DNA of 64,000 nucleotides from Salibacterium salarium (lineage in GTDB: Bacteria; Bacillota; Bacilli; Bacillales; Marinococcaceae), in the NCBI RefSeq assembly GCF_030813635.1, contig NZ_JAUSUM010000002.1:868001-932000 (forward strand). The letters run 5' to 3'. This document shows positions 14,698 to 22,018 of this stretch, in pieces (the stretch's first letter is position 1; each line of letters begins with the position of its first letter). The notes beneath the pieces are model-generated. The model had not been told where the DNA came from. It searched no databases and saw only the letters and a list, made by a program, of their open reading frames with translations. Both the position numbers and the translations under genes were made by a program.

Positions 14698-15480
14698 CTA
14701 AATCACCTCCAAAAATTCATTTATCAGTATGTCTGCAAATTTAACCTGCCCTTTTCCAGTGATTAACGTCGTAACGTTTTCTACATCACCTTCAGTTCGA
14801 CTAACCAAAGTAACGCTTGTGTCAAATAGACCTTGCTCAATATATTTTTGTTTCGGATTATTACGTTCTCTACCATTTTTTATCAGGTAACCATTATCAC
14901 GAAGCCATGCAAACATTTTATTGCGACCAAGCTTGATACCATGATCGTCATACATCATTTTGGCGAATGCTCCCACGTTGATTGATGCGTTCGACTTGGA
15001 TATCGCTTTGCCAAAAGTAGAGTAAGGCTTGTCCAGTCGAAGTTGGTGCTCGACAGCCTGTCGTTTTTCCTGTTCTTCTTTTAAATTGGTTGCCAGCTTG
15101 ATGATTGTGTCTGGATTCATCAACGTTTCTTCGATCTTTTCCGGCGTCATATAAGCTCCGTGTTTTCTAATAGATGGCAAAACTTCTGCTGTTACCCATT
15201 TTCGAAAATCCCTTGCTTTTTCTGTGCCGGCTTCGAAAATGAAATCGTAGAGTCCTGATTCATCGATAAAAAGTTGTCCGTCGTGGTCAACCGTTGTTAT
15301 ATCAAGTTTTTTAATTACATTATTGATTCTGTCGTATCTCAGATAATGAGTTCCTTTTGACTCTCTTGTATAACCGAGTGACCATGCTACATTCATTAAA
15401 TTAAAATGTTCTTTTTCATCAATAGAAGTAACTCTAAGTTCTCCAAATAGATTGTGGTTAAAGATTTTAATATCGGTCAC
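14698..15480 (-). CDS. Phage antirepressor (BRO-N plus KilAC)
   Basis: 260 aa, ATG 15480. The N-terminal 110 residues form a BRO-N domain (IDESGLYDFIFEAGTEKARDF, then WVTAEVLPSIRKHG), and the C-terminal part a KilAC domain (INVGAFAKMMYDDHGIKLGR then LRDNGYLIKNGRERN). Antirepressors of this architecture inactivate or counter CI-type repressors to drive induction. It follows the cro-like gene in the leftward operon, under the same promoter. Confidence 0.88.
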   Translation of the reverse strand: MTDIKIFNHNLFGELRVTSIDEKEHFNLMNVAWSLGYTRESKGTHYLRYDRINNVIKKLDITTVDHDGQLFIDESGLYDFIFEAGTEKARDFRKWVTAEVLPSIRKHGAYMTPEKIEETLMNPDTIIKLATNLKEEQEKRQAVEHQLRLDKPYSTFGKAISKSNASINVGAFAKMMYDDHGIKLGRNKMFAWLRDNGYLIKNGRERNNPKQKYIEQGLFDTSVTLVSRTEGDVENVTTLITGKGQVKFADILINEFLEVI

Positions 15481-15507
15481 TTGTTTCTCCTCCTATGCTG
15501 ATGTGGT

Positions 15508-15723
15508 TTAGTTACTCGTATTGTGTAACTTTTCATCAAAAAAAAGTTCTTTAACGTCAGAGTCTAAAATGTTTGCTATTATAAGCGCATTTTCTAAACT
15601 TGGTTCATTTCTACCCATTTCAATATTTGCATAGCCACTAGGGCTTTTATAACCAAGTCTGGATGAAATAAAGGTTTGTGTAACTCCTTTCTCAATCCTT
15701 CGATCTCTTAAACGATGTCGCAT
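15508..15723 (-). CDS. Cro-like repressor
   Basis: 71 aa, ATG 15723, first gene of the leftward operon. An XRE-type helix-turn-helix fills the protein (RRIEKGVTQTFISSRLGYKS and ANIEMGRNEPSLENALIIAN). Size and position opposite cI identify the Cro role. Two further TGTGTAA sequences fall within or at the end of its coding region (about 15522 and 15673). Confidence 0.85.
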   Translation of the reverse strand: MRHRLRDRRIEKGVTQTFISSRLGYKSPSGYANIEMGRNEPSLENALIIANILDSDVKELFFDEKLHNTSN

Positions 15724-15765
15724 TTTTTCACCTCGACTTTCACTTTATGTGTAACTCTTAAGTAC

Positions 15766-15794
15766 ATAATACTTTTTCAAAACGTGTAAGTCAA
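15766..15794 (-). promoter_or_regulatory. Early leftward promoter (PR-type)
   Basis: On the minus strand TTGACT (15789-15794), a 17-base spacer and TATTAT (15766-15771) form a near-consensus sigma-A promoter. One operator-like repeat overlaps the -35 and another lies just after the start point, so binding there would shut off cro and the early genes. Confidence 0.82.
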
Positions 15795-15843
15795 TATATT
15801 TTTATTCTTTTTGTGTAACTTTTTATTTAAACTGTGTAAGGAG

Positions 15844-15852
15844 TGATATAAT
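15844..15852 (+). promoter_or_regulatory. Repressor promoter with extended -10
   Basis: TGaTATAAT is an extended -10 element directed at cI; no good -35 lies 17 bases upstream. Operator copies flank it on both sides (15833-15840 and 15853-15860), so cI is probably autoregulated. Confidence 0.6.
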
Positions 15853-15886
15853 TTACACACAGAGTGCAAATGAGAAGGTGAGTATA

Positions 15887-16303
15887 ATGGAAAATACGAC
15901 CGCAAAAAGATTAGAACAACTAAGAGAAAACCGCGGTTGGACAAAATCTTATGTTGCAAAGGATAAGTTAGGTTTTAAGGGTGTATCAACCTATGCTAAT
16001 TGGGAATATGGTACAAGAAGTCCCGATCATGATTCCATCTTAAAACTTGCAGACATATACGATACAACAACTGACTATATCTTGGGGAGATCAAATAACC
16101 CTACCCCACCCGATGAAGACTACGATCCCATGGAAGACCTCAAACAGTTCTTCATCGACAACGACCTTCAGGACGCAGGCTTTAATTTCTACGACATTAA
16201 TGAGTGGAAAAAGATGAGTCGAGAGCAGATCCAAGAAGTGAAGAATCATTGGTTGTGGGTGAAGGAGAAAGCCCGGAGAATGGAAGAAGAGGATGAGGAA
16301 TAA
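15887..16303 (+). CDS. CI-type phage repressor
   Basis: 138 aa from ATG 15887 behind GAAGGTGAG; GTG 15878 in frame is less likely. The XRE helix-turn-helix covers residues 5-62 (KRLEQLRENRGWTKSYVAKD, then SILKLADIYDTTTDYILGRS). There is no peptidase or self-cleaving domain; the C-terminal half is acidic and helical (EMEEEDEE-like tail). This is the ImmR pattern, where a separate ImmA-like protease, encoded next, destroys the repressor. Divergent from cro. Confidence 0.87.
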   Translation: MENTTAKRLEQLRENRGWTKSYVAKDKLGFKGVSTYANWEYGTRSPDHDSILKLADIYDTTTDYILGRSNNPTPPDEDYDPMEDLKQFFIDNDLQDAGFNFYDINEWKKMSREQIQEVKNHWLWVKEKARRMEEEDEE

Positions 16304-16320
16304 AAGATAGTCGGTGATAC

Positions 16321-16353
16321 TTGCTACAATATATCTACTTAACATTGTAGCAA
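16321..16353 (+). terminator. Perfect inverted repeat downstream of cI
   Basis: TTGCTACAAT (16321-16330) and ATTGTAGCAA (16344-16353) form a ten-base stem with a 13-base loop, right after the cI stop. There is no T-run, so it may be a processing or weak termination hairpin. The following stretch to 16497 holds a second small hairpin (AGCC/GGCT near 16435-16452) followed by TTTTCTTTTT, and nothing else clear. Confidence 0.5.
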
Positions 16354-16497
16354 TTGAACGTTATCGACTCTAAATCCTGAGGTTCCTTGACTTTGTTTAG
16401 AGGTTTTGAACTACTTTCTTTATTATAATCTAAGAGCCTTTTCAGGCTTTTCTTTTTAATCTTTTATCGAACATACATTCCCTTAAGGAGTGATACT

Positions 16498-17115
16498 ATG
16501 CTTCACACACACAGAGAAGATTATGTTTTACGACTTTATGACAGATTAGATATTTACCATCCCAAACAAATCATCGAGAAAAACATTGCTCGACGCCTTC
16601 ACATCTTTTTAAAGTATCACGATGATGGGTCTACTTATAAAGAGACTGGAAAATTCCGAGCCATTATATTACAACGTGGACTATCTCCAGAGGAACACCG
16701 CATTCAGTTTTTTCATGAATTAGGGCACGTTTTGCGGCACCACGGAAACCGCTTGTTTTTACCAGAAGGATTTGCTGATTTTTTAGAATGGGATTCCAAG
16801 CTTTTTGAATTGTATGCTTCCCTCCCCTATCACATGCTGAAAAATTATGACTGGGATGCCTTAGACATTATCGAACAGCTTTCTGAAGACTTCGTTGTCC
16901 CTGAAGACTTTGTAGAACGCCGGTTAAGACAGCTTTATAAACAAACGGTAATAGAACCAGTAACAATAAACAAAATTACTAATCAATTGCCAACCTATTC
17001 CGCAAGCTATGAACCTAGTAAATGGTCAAAGGAGACAAAGCGAGTCATGGGTCAGCTTCAAGAACAAATCGGCAAGGAGGTAATAAATCATGTGGGTTTA
17101 CTACGAAGAGATTGA
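16498..17115 (+). CDS. ImmA/IrrE-like metalloprotease
   Basis: 205 aa, ATG 16498 behind AAGGAGTG. HELGH (73-77) is the HExxH zinc site of the ImmA/IrrE (DUF955) family; PEGFADFLEW supplies the downstream acidic ligand region. In ICEBs1 and related phages, ImmA cleaves the ImmR repressor and induces the element. Here it follows a repressor with no cleavage domain, so the same role is likely. It overlaps the next gene by 26 bases. Confidence 0.87.
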   Translation: MLHTHREDYVLRLYDRLDIYHPKQIIEKNIARRLHIFLKYHDDGSTYKETGKFRAIILQRGLSPEEHRIQFFHELGHVLRHHGNRLFLPEGFADFLEWDSKLFELYASLPYHMLKNYDWDALDIIEQLSEDFVVPEDFVERRLRQLYKQTVIEPVTINKITNQLPTYSASYEPSKWSKETKRVMGQLQEQIGKEVINHVGLLRRD

Positions 17116-17443
17116 CGGGGAACTCAATCCAAAATGGGTAATCGTAAAGGCTGAATTACCAGAGGAAAGTTCCACCACCTATTATTCTATCAGTCAACCA
17201 TTTGGTCGTTTTCATGAGGAAGATTTTCATGATGACTTCCAAGCGCTTTCTATCGATATGAGCGAGTTAGTAAGAGATCCGTTCCAAGATTACAGCGTTG
17301 GGATTGACTGTGATTTAATCAAGAATCGATTACAAAGCGAGGGACTCTCTGCAGAGAATATTTATTATGATGTGGAATATTTTATTATGTTGTGTGACGA
17401 TCTGGAAGAGGTCATGTCGCTAGATTTAACGTTTTTCAGATAA
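17090..17443 (+). CDS. Unknown acidic prophage protein
   Basis: 117 aa, ATG 17090 behind a strong AAGGAGGT inside the end of the ImmA-like gene. Rich in Asp/Glu and aromatic residues (FHEEDFHDDFQALSIDMSEL, VEYFIMLCDDLEEVMSLDLT). No domain recognised. Coupling with the protease suggests a role in the switch, for example modulating the protease, but this is only inference; an acidic DNA-mimic type protein is another possibility. Confidence 0.65.
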   Translation: MWVYYEEIDGELNPKWVIVKAELPEESSTTYYSISQPFGRFHEEDFHDDFQALSIDMSELVRDPFQDYSVGIDCDLIKNRLQSEGLSAENIYYDVEYFIMLCDDLEEVMSLDLTFFR

Positions 17444-17463
17444 TAGCGAACCATACTTTCGTG

Positions 17464-17483
17464 ACAATACGTTCGTTATTGTG
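17464..17483. repeat. Short inverted repeat upstream of the integrase
   Basis: ACAATA and TATTGT flank CGTTCGT just before the integrase gene; a TATGATAAT-type -10 follows at about 17495. It could be an operator of the integrase promoter. Confidence 0.3.
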
Positions 17484-17554
17484 TTCGACTACATTATGAT
17501 AATACTACAATGCAAAAATGGAGTGTTGAATTATTAAAGGAGTTAGTGATAGAC

Positions 17555-19111
17555 ATGAAGTGTGCTATATATATTCGTGTATCGTCAGACATGCAGGAAT
17601 CTAACTATTCTCTCGCCGCCCAAACTGGTGAATTAAATCGATATGCCGAACAACAACAGTGGCAAATTATTGGTGAATTTAAAGACGTGGAATCCGGCGG
17701 AAAGCTTAACAAAAAAGGCTTAAACAGCATGCTTGATTTAGTGGAAGAAGGTTATATTGATGTGGTACTATGTATCGACCAGGATAGACTTTCTCGGCTC
17801 GATACTGTTGCCTGGGAGTACTTAAAGTCTACACTACGAGATAACAATGTTAAAATAGCTGAACCTGGGAACGTCACAGATTTAAAAGATGAAGACCAAG
17901 AGTTTATTAGTGACATAAAAAATCTCATTGCCCGTCGCGAAAAAAAATCCATTGTAAAGCGTATGATGCGCGGCAAGCGTCAGCGTATGCGTGAAGGGAA
18001 ACCTTGGGGCAAGGCTCCGATTGGTTATATATACGATAAAACCAATGAACGTTTTGTCATAGATGATAACTGGGCATGGGTGATACCAACGATAGACAAG
18101 CTATACCTCGAAAAAGAGTTAGGTATGCAAGCAATTGCCAATAGACTAAACGAAATATCTCGAACACCTAAAGGGGGATTATGGAATGAAACCCTTGTAC
18201 ATCGAAGACTAATATCAAAAGCTTTTCATGGCATTATGGAAAAAACTTTTTCTAATGGTGAAGTTATTACGATTGAAGATATTTATCCCCCTCTCCGTTC
18301 TAAGGTAACTTATGACCGTATTCAAGACGAGAGAATGAAGCGCGGTAAAAGATTTAAAGTAACTAGCCGACAACGCGAAGATTTGCATATGTTACGACGT
18401 ACTTTAATTACTTGCGGTTTATGTGAAAGAAAATTAAATCTACATCAAAATGGCAATTCTAAAAAGCCTCGTTATTATCTCAAACACGGACGTACCATGA
18501 AATTAAATGACGAGACTGTTTGTGATATATCCATTAATACCAAACGTGTAGATCAAAATATAGTTAACGCTGTCAAAGATATTTTAACTAGCGAAGAGTT
18601 TGCGAAAAAATATGTTGATTTACAAGTGGATAATGAAGAGTTCCGTGAGTTACAATCATCTTTAAACTCTGTGACATCGTCTTTGAACAGCAATCAAGAA
18701 AAACTAGATAAGCTTTTGGATTTATATTTAGATGGTTCTTTTTCTAAAGATCAGTTGTCTAAAAGACAAACAGCATTGCAACAAGAAGTGCAACATTTAC
18801 AATCGCTAAAGGATGGATTAGAGCGTAAAGTCGATATGTTCAAAAAACAAGAATGGAACTATGATACGCTTTATGAGTACATGGAAATAGCAGAGGGCTT
18901 TGACAAAGAGCTATCACCGGCAGAACAGGCAAGAATGGTTGGTAACCTATTCCCTCACGTCAAAGTATTCGAGGATAAACTACTTTTACTCGGAGAATTA
19001 GAAGGTGGTGCCCCTCTACAACTGGAAATACCTATAGATTCTGATCCATACAAATGGCACCACAGTAAAACAGCAGAATATAAACAAAGATACGAAGGGC
19101 GAATAAGGTGA
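17555..19111 (+). CDS. int: Large serine recombinase (phage integrase)
   Basis: 518 aa from ATG 17555; AAAGGAG stands 12 bases before it, and GTG 17546 is an alternative. The resolvase domain starts CAIYIRVSSDMQ with catalytic Ser at about residue 10 and includes VLCIDQDRLSRLD; the recombinase domain follows (GKAPIGYIYD, GLWNETLVHRRLISK); a zinc ribbon shows CGLCERKL and a later Cys (VCDIS); a coiled coil (SSLNSNQEKLDKLLDLYLDG) ends the protein. This is the phiC31/A118/TP901-1 class, which recombines attP and attB in one direction unless a directionality factor is present. It lies at the prophage edge in the comG pilin gene. Confidence 0.95.
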   Translation: MKCAIYIRVSSDMQESNYSLAAQTGELNRYAEQQQWQIIGEFKDVESGGKLNKKGLNSMLDLVEEGYIDVVLCIDQDRLSRLDTVAWEYLKSTLRDNNVKIAEPGNVTDLKDEDQEFISDIKNLIARREKKSIVKRMMRGKRQRMREGKPWGKAPIGYIYDKTNERFVIDDNWAWVIPTIDKLYLEKELGMQAIANRLNEISRTPKGGLWNETLVHRRLISKAFHGIMEKTFSNGEVITIEDIYPPLRSKVTYDRIQDERMKRGKRFKVTSRQREDLHMLRRTLITCGLCERKLNLHQNGNSKKPRYYLKHGRTMKLNDETVCDISINTKRVDQNIVNAVKDILTSEEFAKKYVDLQVDNEEFRELQSSLNSVTSSLNSNQEKLDKLLDLYLDGSFSKDQLSKRQTALQQEVQHLQSLKDGLERKVDMFKKQEWNYDTLYEYMEIAEGFDKELSPAEQARMVGNLFPHVKVFEDKLLLLGELEGGAPLQLEIPIDSDPYKWHHSKTAEYKQRYEGRIR

Positions 19112-19136
19112 TTTATATGTTATCGCCCCCTTTTAT
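19096..19136 (+). terminator. Terminator downstream of the integrase
   Basis: AGGGCGAaTAA (19096-19106) pairs with TTATCGCCCcCT (19120-19132, small bulges), followed by TTTTATC. It overlaps the end of the integrase gene and lies against the phage-host junction. Confidence 0.6.
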
Positions 19137-19178
19137 CTCAATCATTGTAAATCCAGATTGCCTCCATGCTTTATTCAT
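19113..19178 (-). pseudogene. comGC: 5' fragment of a competence pilin gene (comGC position), cut by the prophage
   Basis: ATG 19178 stands behind AAAGGATGG, 14 bases after the preceding stop codon. The first 14 codons read MNKAWRQSGFTMIE, which is a class 3 signal with the G-F-T-x-x-E processing site of type IV-like pilins; the frame then runs IKGGDNI and stops. The hydrophobic helix that must follow is missing. The integrase gene ends two bases away on the other strand, so the rest of the pilin gene was displaced by integration. Its place behind comGB fits comGC, although comGD cannot be ruled out. Confidence 0.8.
19137..19154. other. Prepilin-cleavage codons next to the attachment site
   Basis: These bases encode GFTMIE of the broken pilin gene, the last clearly host-derived codons. 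The recombination point must lie at or just left of here (about 19113-19139). The 2-base crossover core of the serine integrase cannot be fixed without the other junction. Confidence 0.65.
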
Positions 19179-19192
19179 TAAGACCATCCTTT

Positions 19193-19345
19193 TTATTTTA
19201 ATTTTTGTTCCATAAGATGCAACAGAGTAACTATATCTTGCTCTTTGGTTTTTTCTAATTCTTGTAACCTGCTGTCTAAAGCAGTTAATTTTTTTGAAGC
19301 TTCTTCATGCCAATTTTTAAGTCTTGTAATAGGGGTATCGTTCAT
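19193..19345 (-). CDS. Small coiled-coil protein in the comG operon (50 aa)
   Basis: ATG 19345 behind AAAGGATG, 26 bases after the comGB stop and 14 bases before the pilin start. The product is hydrophilic and helical (ITRLKNWHEEASKKLTALDS then RLQELEKTKEQDIVTLLHLM). It has no signal sequence or membrane segment. The comG operon of B. subtilis has no gene here that I know of. The tight spacing makes it an operon member rather than phage DNA. Confidence 0.65.
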   Translation of the reverse strand: MNDTPITRLKNWHEEASKKLTALDSRLQELEKTKEQDIVTLLHLMEQKLK

Positions 19346-19371
19346 TACTATACATCCTTTCCTTTTTTTGA

Positions 19372-20403
19372 TTACTGAATAGAAGTCATCAGTTGAAACA
19401 TTGGTAAAAATACTGATAAAAACATCGCTAAAATTATACTTCCTATGAATAAAAACATAATAGGCTGGAGTGTCATCACTGTTTTTTTTACTTTCATTTC
19501 CAGCATTTTCATTACTCTGTCACTGTAAAAATATAAATCGTCTTCTAACTTACCAGCTGCCTGCCCGTGTTTAATCACATACTTCATATCATGTCGGTAC
19601 CATCCAGATATTTCAATGGCGTCATATAAAGGTTTTCCGTCTTTTAACATACGTTTTAAATCATGTCCTTCTGCTTGAAAAAAAGGAAAATGTTGTTGCT
19701 TCTCAAAAACCCGGCAAGCATCATATATAGATATCCCCCCTTTCAACATACTGCTAAATTGAAGAGAAAAATAATAAGTTAGAAACAGTTGTAAATAAGT
19801 CGCTGCAAAAGGGATACGACTTATGAGACGACATTGTTTTTGAGGTGTATAATGGCGGAAGGTCATCATGTAATATACGAAACCTGCCGCAAGAGGCAGT
19901 AATAGAACTACTAAGATATAAGGTGAATATTGAAACATCTGAATCATTAGTTTTGTTAAAAATGGGAACTCAATATCAAGAGATTGAAATAGTTGCTGAA
20001 AGGAAGGGAATAAGAAGTGGATCATCAGAATAGCTATCATAACTAAAACCCATAGCAATAATAGAGGGTATCGTAACATGCGACGAACCGTAGTTAATGT
20101 CTGCAGACGTTTTTTAAACAATCCTCCTGATCCTTTCAATCCTTCTGGAAGTGAACCAGTTTGTTCAGCAAAAAAGACATAGGCGCTAATATCAGGAGGA
20201 AAATCGTAACGATCAAGGACTTCGTGAAAAGAACTCCCCGTTCGAAGCACTTCTATCATGTGAAGAATTTTTTCTTTCACAAAATATGATTGTTCCCAAG
20301 ACAATAGTTGTAAAGCAAGATGAAGAGGATAACCCTGATCTAACAGTTCCCCCGCTTTTAGGAGAAAATCTGCTTTCTCTTCTTTTCGCCACTTCTTACT
20401 CAT
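19372..20403 (-). CDS. comGB: ComGB, membrane platform protein of the competence pilus
   Basis: 343 aa of the GspF/PilC family. Two repeated halves each with the cytoplasmic four-helix part and long hydrophobic segments (LLLWVLVMIAILMIHFLFPS near the middle; MFLFIGSIILAMFLSVFLPM at the end). It anchors the assembly ATPase ComGA and helps lift pilins out of the membrane. It begins two bases after the comGA stop, and is intact. Downstream pilin genes are cut off by the prophage. Confidence 0.92.
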   Translation of the reverse strand: MSKKWRKEEKADFLLKAGELLDQGYPLHLALQLLSWEQSYFVKEKILHMIEVLRTGSSFHEVLDRYDFPPDISAYVFFAEQTGSLPEGLKGSGGLFKKRLQTLTTVRRMLRYPLLLLWVLVMIAILMIHFLFPSFQQLFQSLDIEFPFLTKLMIQMFQYSPYILVVLLLPLAAGFVYYMMTFRHYTPQKQCRLISRIPFAATYLQLFLTYYFSLQFSSMLKGGISIYDACRVFEKQQHFPFFQAEGHDLKRMLKDGKPLYDAIEISGWYRHDMKYVIKHGQAAGKLEDDLYFYSDRVMKMLEMKVKKTVMTLQPIMFLFIGSIILAMFLSVFLPMFQLMTSIQ

Positions 20404-20405
20404 TT

Positions 20406-21464
20406 TTAAAAAACCGACTCCTTGACTTTAAAATTAGAAAATAAACCAAGCACCCAACCCCTTATCATTTGATGATTTTTTGAAAACGTCAGTGTGGTAG
20501 AACTTTTCGTATTATTTGAAGACAATACCTGCTGCAGTTGACTTCCTGCTAAAATATCGAAAAGAGCCAACCGGGATGTATATTTGTTTTTATTACAATA
20601 CAAAGAACATGAATCATTATTACAAAAGTAGCAATATCGAGGAAACAACTCTTGGGAGGTTAGACAGAGTAAGGTTTCTTGCAAATCTGTTACAGAACAC
20701 CCGAAGTCAAGCATTCTGTTAATAGCGCCTGAAGGAGAGCTGGCATGCATAGTTGTTAATACTAGATGACCGCTTAAAGCAGCCCTAATCGCTAATCTCG
20801 CAGTATTGTGATCTCTAATTTCACCTATCATTAATACATCTGGATCATGACGTAGCGATGATTTTAACAATTCCATATAGCTTAAGCCGGCTTTTTCATT
20901 CACTTCTGTTTGTATGAAAGCATCGTTTTGTATTTCAACCGGGTCTTCCATACTTACAATTCGTGAGTCGTAATGAATCTGTAATTCGTTCATCAATGTA
21001 TAAAGAGAAGTCGTTTTTCCTGAACCTGTTGGACCGGTTAAAATAATCATTCCATTAGTGTAAGAGATAAGAGAGTAGAAATACGATATAACTTTAGGGT
21101 CAAAAGTCAAGGAAGGTATCATATGGAATTCGTTTTGGGGCAAAACTCTGATTGATAAGCTTTCCCTCACGTTAGAGGGCATTGTAGAAAAACGGAGATT
21201 AACAGGCGGAGAAGTATTTTTTAACATAAAAGCCCCATTTTGTGGACGTCTCTGTTCACCAATATCCATTCCAGCTCGAAATTTAAAATGAGCAATGAGG
21301 CGTTCAGAATACTGCCTATTCACAGTAAACACTTGTTGCAGCTTCCCATGAATACGGAAGACTACTGCCGCATTTTTTTCTTTTGGGTTCAGATGAATAT
21401 CAGTAGCGTGTAAGGCGAGAGCTTTTTCTATTAACATCCTGCTCTCATATTCCATGTTGTTCAA
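20406..21464 (-). CDS. comGA: ComGA, competence pilus assembly ATPase
   Basis: 352 aa of the GspE/PilB family. Walker A GPTGSGKT is at 144-151, the Asp box EDPVEIQ follows, then GEIRDHNTARLAIRAALSGH and the His box TTMHASS. A late cysteine cluster (CYFCNNDSCSLYC) matches ComGA relatives. The start is uncertain: TTG 21464 behind AAGGTGG, or ATG 21455. The upstream region contains A-run/T-run sequence (about 21530-21555) that could be part of a ComK box. First gene of the operon. Confidence 0.93.
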   Translation of the reverse strand: MNNMEYESRMLIEKALALHATDIHLNPKEKNAAVVFRIHGKLQQVFTVNRQYSERLIAHFKFRAGMDIGEQRRPQNGAFMLKNTSPPVNLRFSTMPSNVRESLSIRVLPQNEFHMIPSLTFDPKVISYFYSLISYTNGMIILTGPTGSGKTTSLYTLMNELQIHYDSRIVSMEDPVEIQNDAFIQTEVNEKAGLSYMELLKSSLRHDPDVLMIGEIRDHNTARLAIRAALSGHLVLTTMHASSPSGAINRMLDFGCSVTDLQETLLCLTSQELFPRYCYFCNNDSCSLYCNKNKYTSRLALFDILAGSQLQQVLSSNNTKSSTTLTFSKNHQMIRGWVLGLFSNFKVKESVF

Positions 21465-21600
21465 TAAACCACCTTCCTTATCACTTATTTTCTTATGCTA
21501 TATAACTATTCGACATCATTTTATAATCCCCTTCTTTTTTTAAAAAATTTTTTTGAGAATGAATAAAATACAGGAGACTGCTTACACTATTCAATGTTAA

Positions 21601-21672
21601 TGGGATGTAGCCAAGCGGTAAGGCATCGGATTTTGATTCCGTGATGCGCAGGTTCGAACCCTGCCATCCCAA
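21601..21672 (+). tRNA. tRNA-Gln (TTG)
   Basis: 72 bases. Acceptor TGGGATG pairs with CATCCCA, the anticodon loop ATTTTGATT carries TTG, and GGTTCGAACCC forms the T arm. CCA is not encoded. It stands alone between comGA and the next gene. Confidence 0.95.
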
Positions 21673-21680
21673 CCAAAAAA

Positions 21681-21716
21681 GGAGACGCTAAACAACGTCC
21701 CCTCTTTGTTTATTTT
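21681..21716 (+). terminator. Terminator after tRNA-Gln
   Basis: AGGaGACG and CGTCcCCT flank CTAAACAA, followed by a T-rich TCTTTGTTTATTTT. It overlaps the 3' end of the convergent gene. Confidence 0.65.
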
Positions 21717-22018
21717 AATTTGTCATCGACAGATTTCAGCTTATCTGTCATACCTCTTCCATCTTTGTCACGGCGGTCATCTACACGTATATTAGTCGAC
21801 ACACGTTTCGCACCGCGTTCAAATGGAATTTCATGCAGTTCTTTAACAATCATAAGCAAATCGTTTAAATCTCCTTCAATGATTGTTCCCATCGGAGTTA
21901 GTTTATATTCAATTTTTTCAGCATGCGTGTCCAACACGCTTTGCATTTGTGCTACATCACTACTAATACTAGTTGATTCCGTTCCTACTGGCACAACCGT
22001 AACATCAATAATTGCCAT
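21710..22018 (-). CDS. yqgV: YqgV-like thiamine-binding (MTH1187 family) protein, internal start
   Basis: 102 aa from ATG 22018, eight bases behind AAGGAGGT. IIDVTVVPVGTESTSISSDV, then YKLTPMGTIIEGDLNDLLMI and RVSTNIRVDDRRDK are typical of the MTH1187/YqgV family, small ferredoxin-like proteins, some of which bind thiamine or its precursors. B. subtilis yqgV lies in the same neighbourhood as a free-standing gene. Exact ligand unknown. Confidence 0.75.
   Translation of the reverse strand: MAIIDVTVVPVGTESTSISSDVAQMQSVLDTHAEKIEYKLTPMGTIIEGDLNDLLMIVKELHEIPFERGAKRVSTNIRVDDRRDKDGRGMTDKLKSVDDKLK

Larger units (their letters stand above)
15748..15860. promoter_or_regulatory. Operator repeats of the lysogeny switch
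   Basis: Five copies of TGTGTAA(C/G), allowing one base change: 15748-15755, 15783-15790 (CGTGTAAG), 15812-15819, 15833-15840, and inverted at 15853-15860. They overlap the start region of the leftward promoter, its -35, the middle of the gap, and both sides of the rightward -10. This is the expected layout for CI/Cro binding. Confidence 0.72.
1..19135. mobile_element. Prophage, right-hand portion, integrated in the comG operon
   Basis: A contiguous block of temperate-phage functions: late regulator, XtrA, RecU, methyltransferase, DnaC-like loader, replication initiator, RecT, Rad50-like ATPase, antirepressor, Cro, CI, ImmA-like protease and a large serine integrase. The early genes run leftward with many ATGA or TAATG overlaps and small reading frames. 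The right boundary lies between the integrase stop (19111) and the prepilin codons (19137-19154), because host comG sequence resumes there. The left end, with packaging, structural and lysis genes, is outside the window, so completeness cannot be judged. No broken phage gene is seen in the part present. Confidence 0.93.

Noticed and set aside
21530-21555. ComK box upstream of comGA
   Set aside because: Runs of A and T are present, but in such AT-rich sequence a paired AAAA-N5-TTTT arrangement cannot be assigned with confidence.
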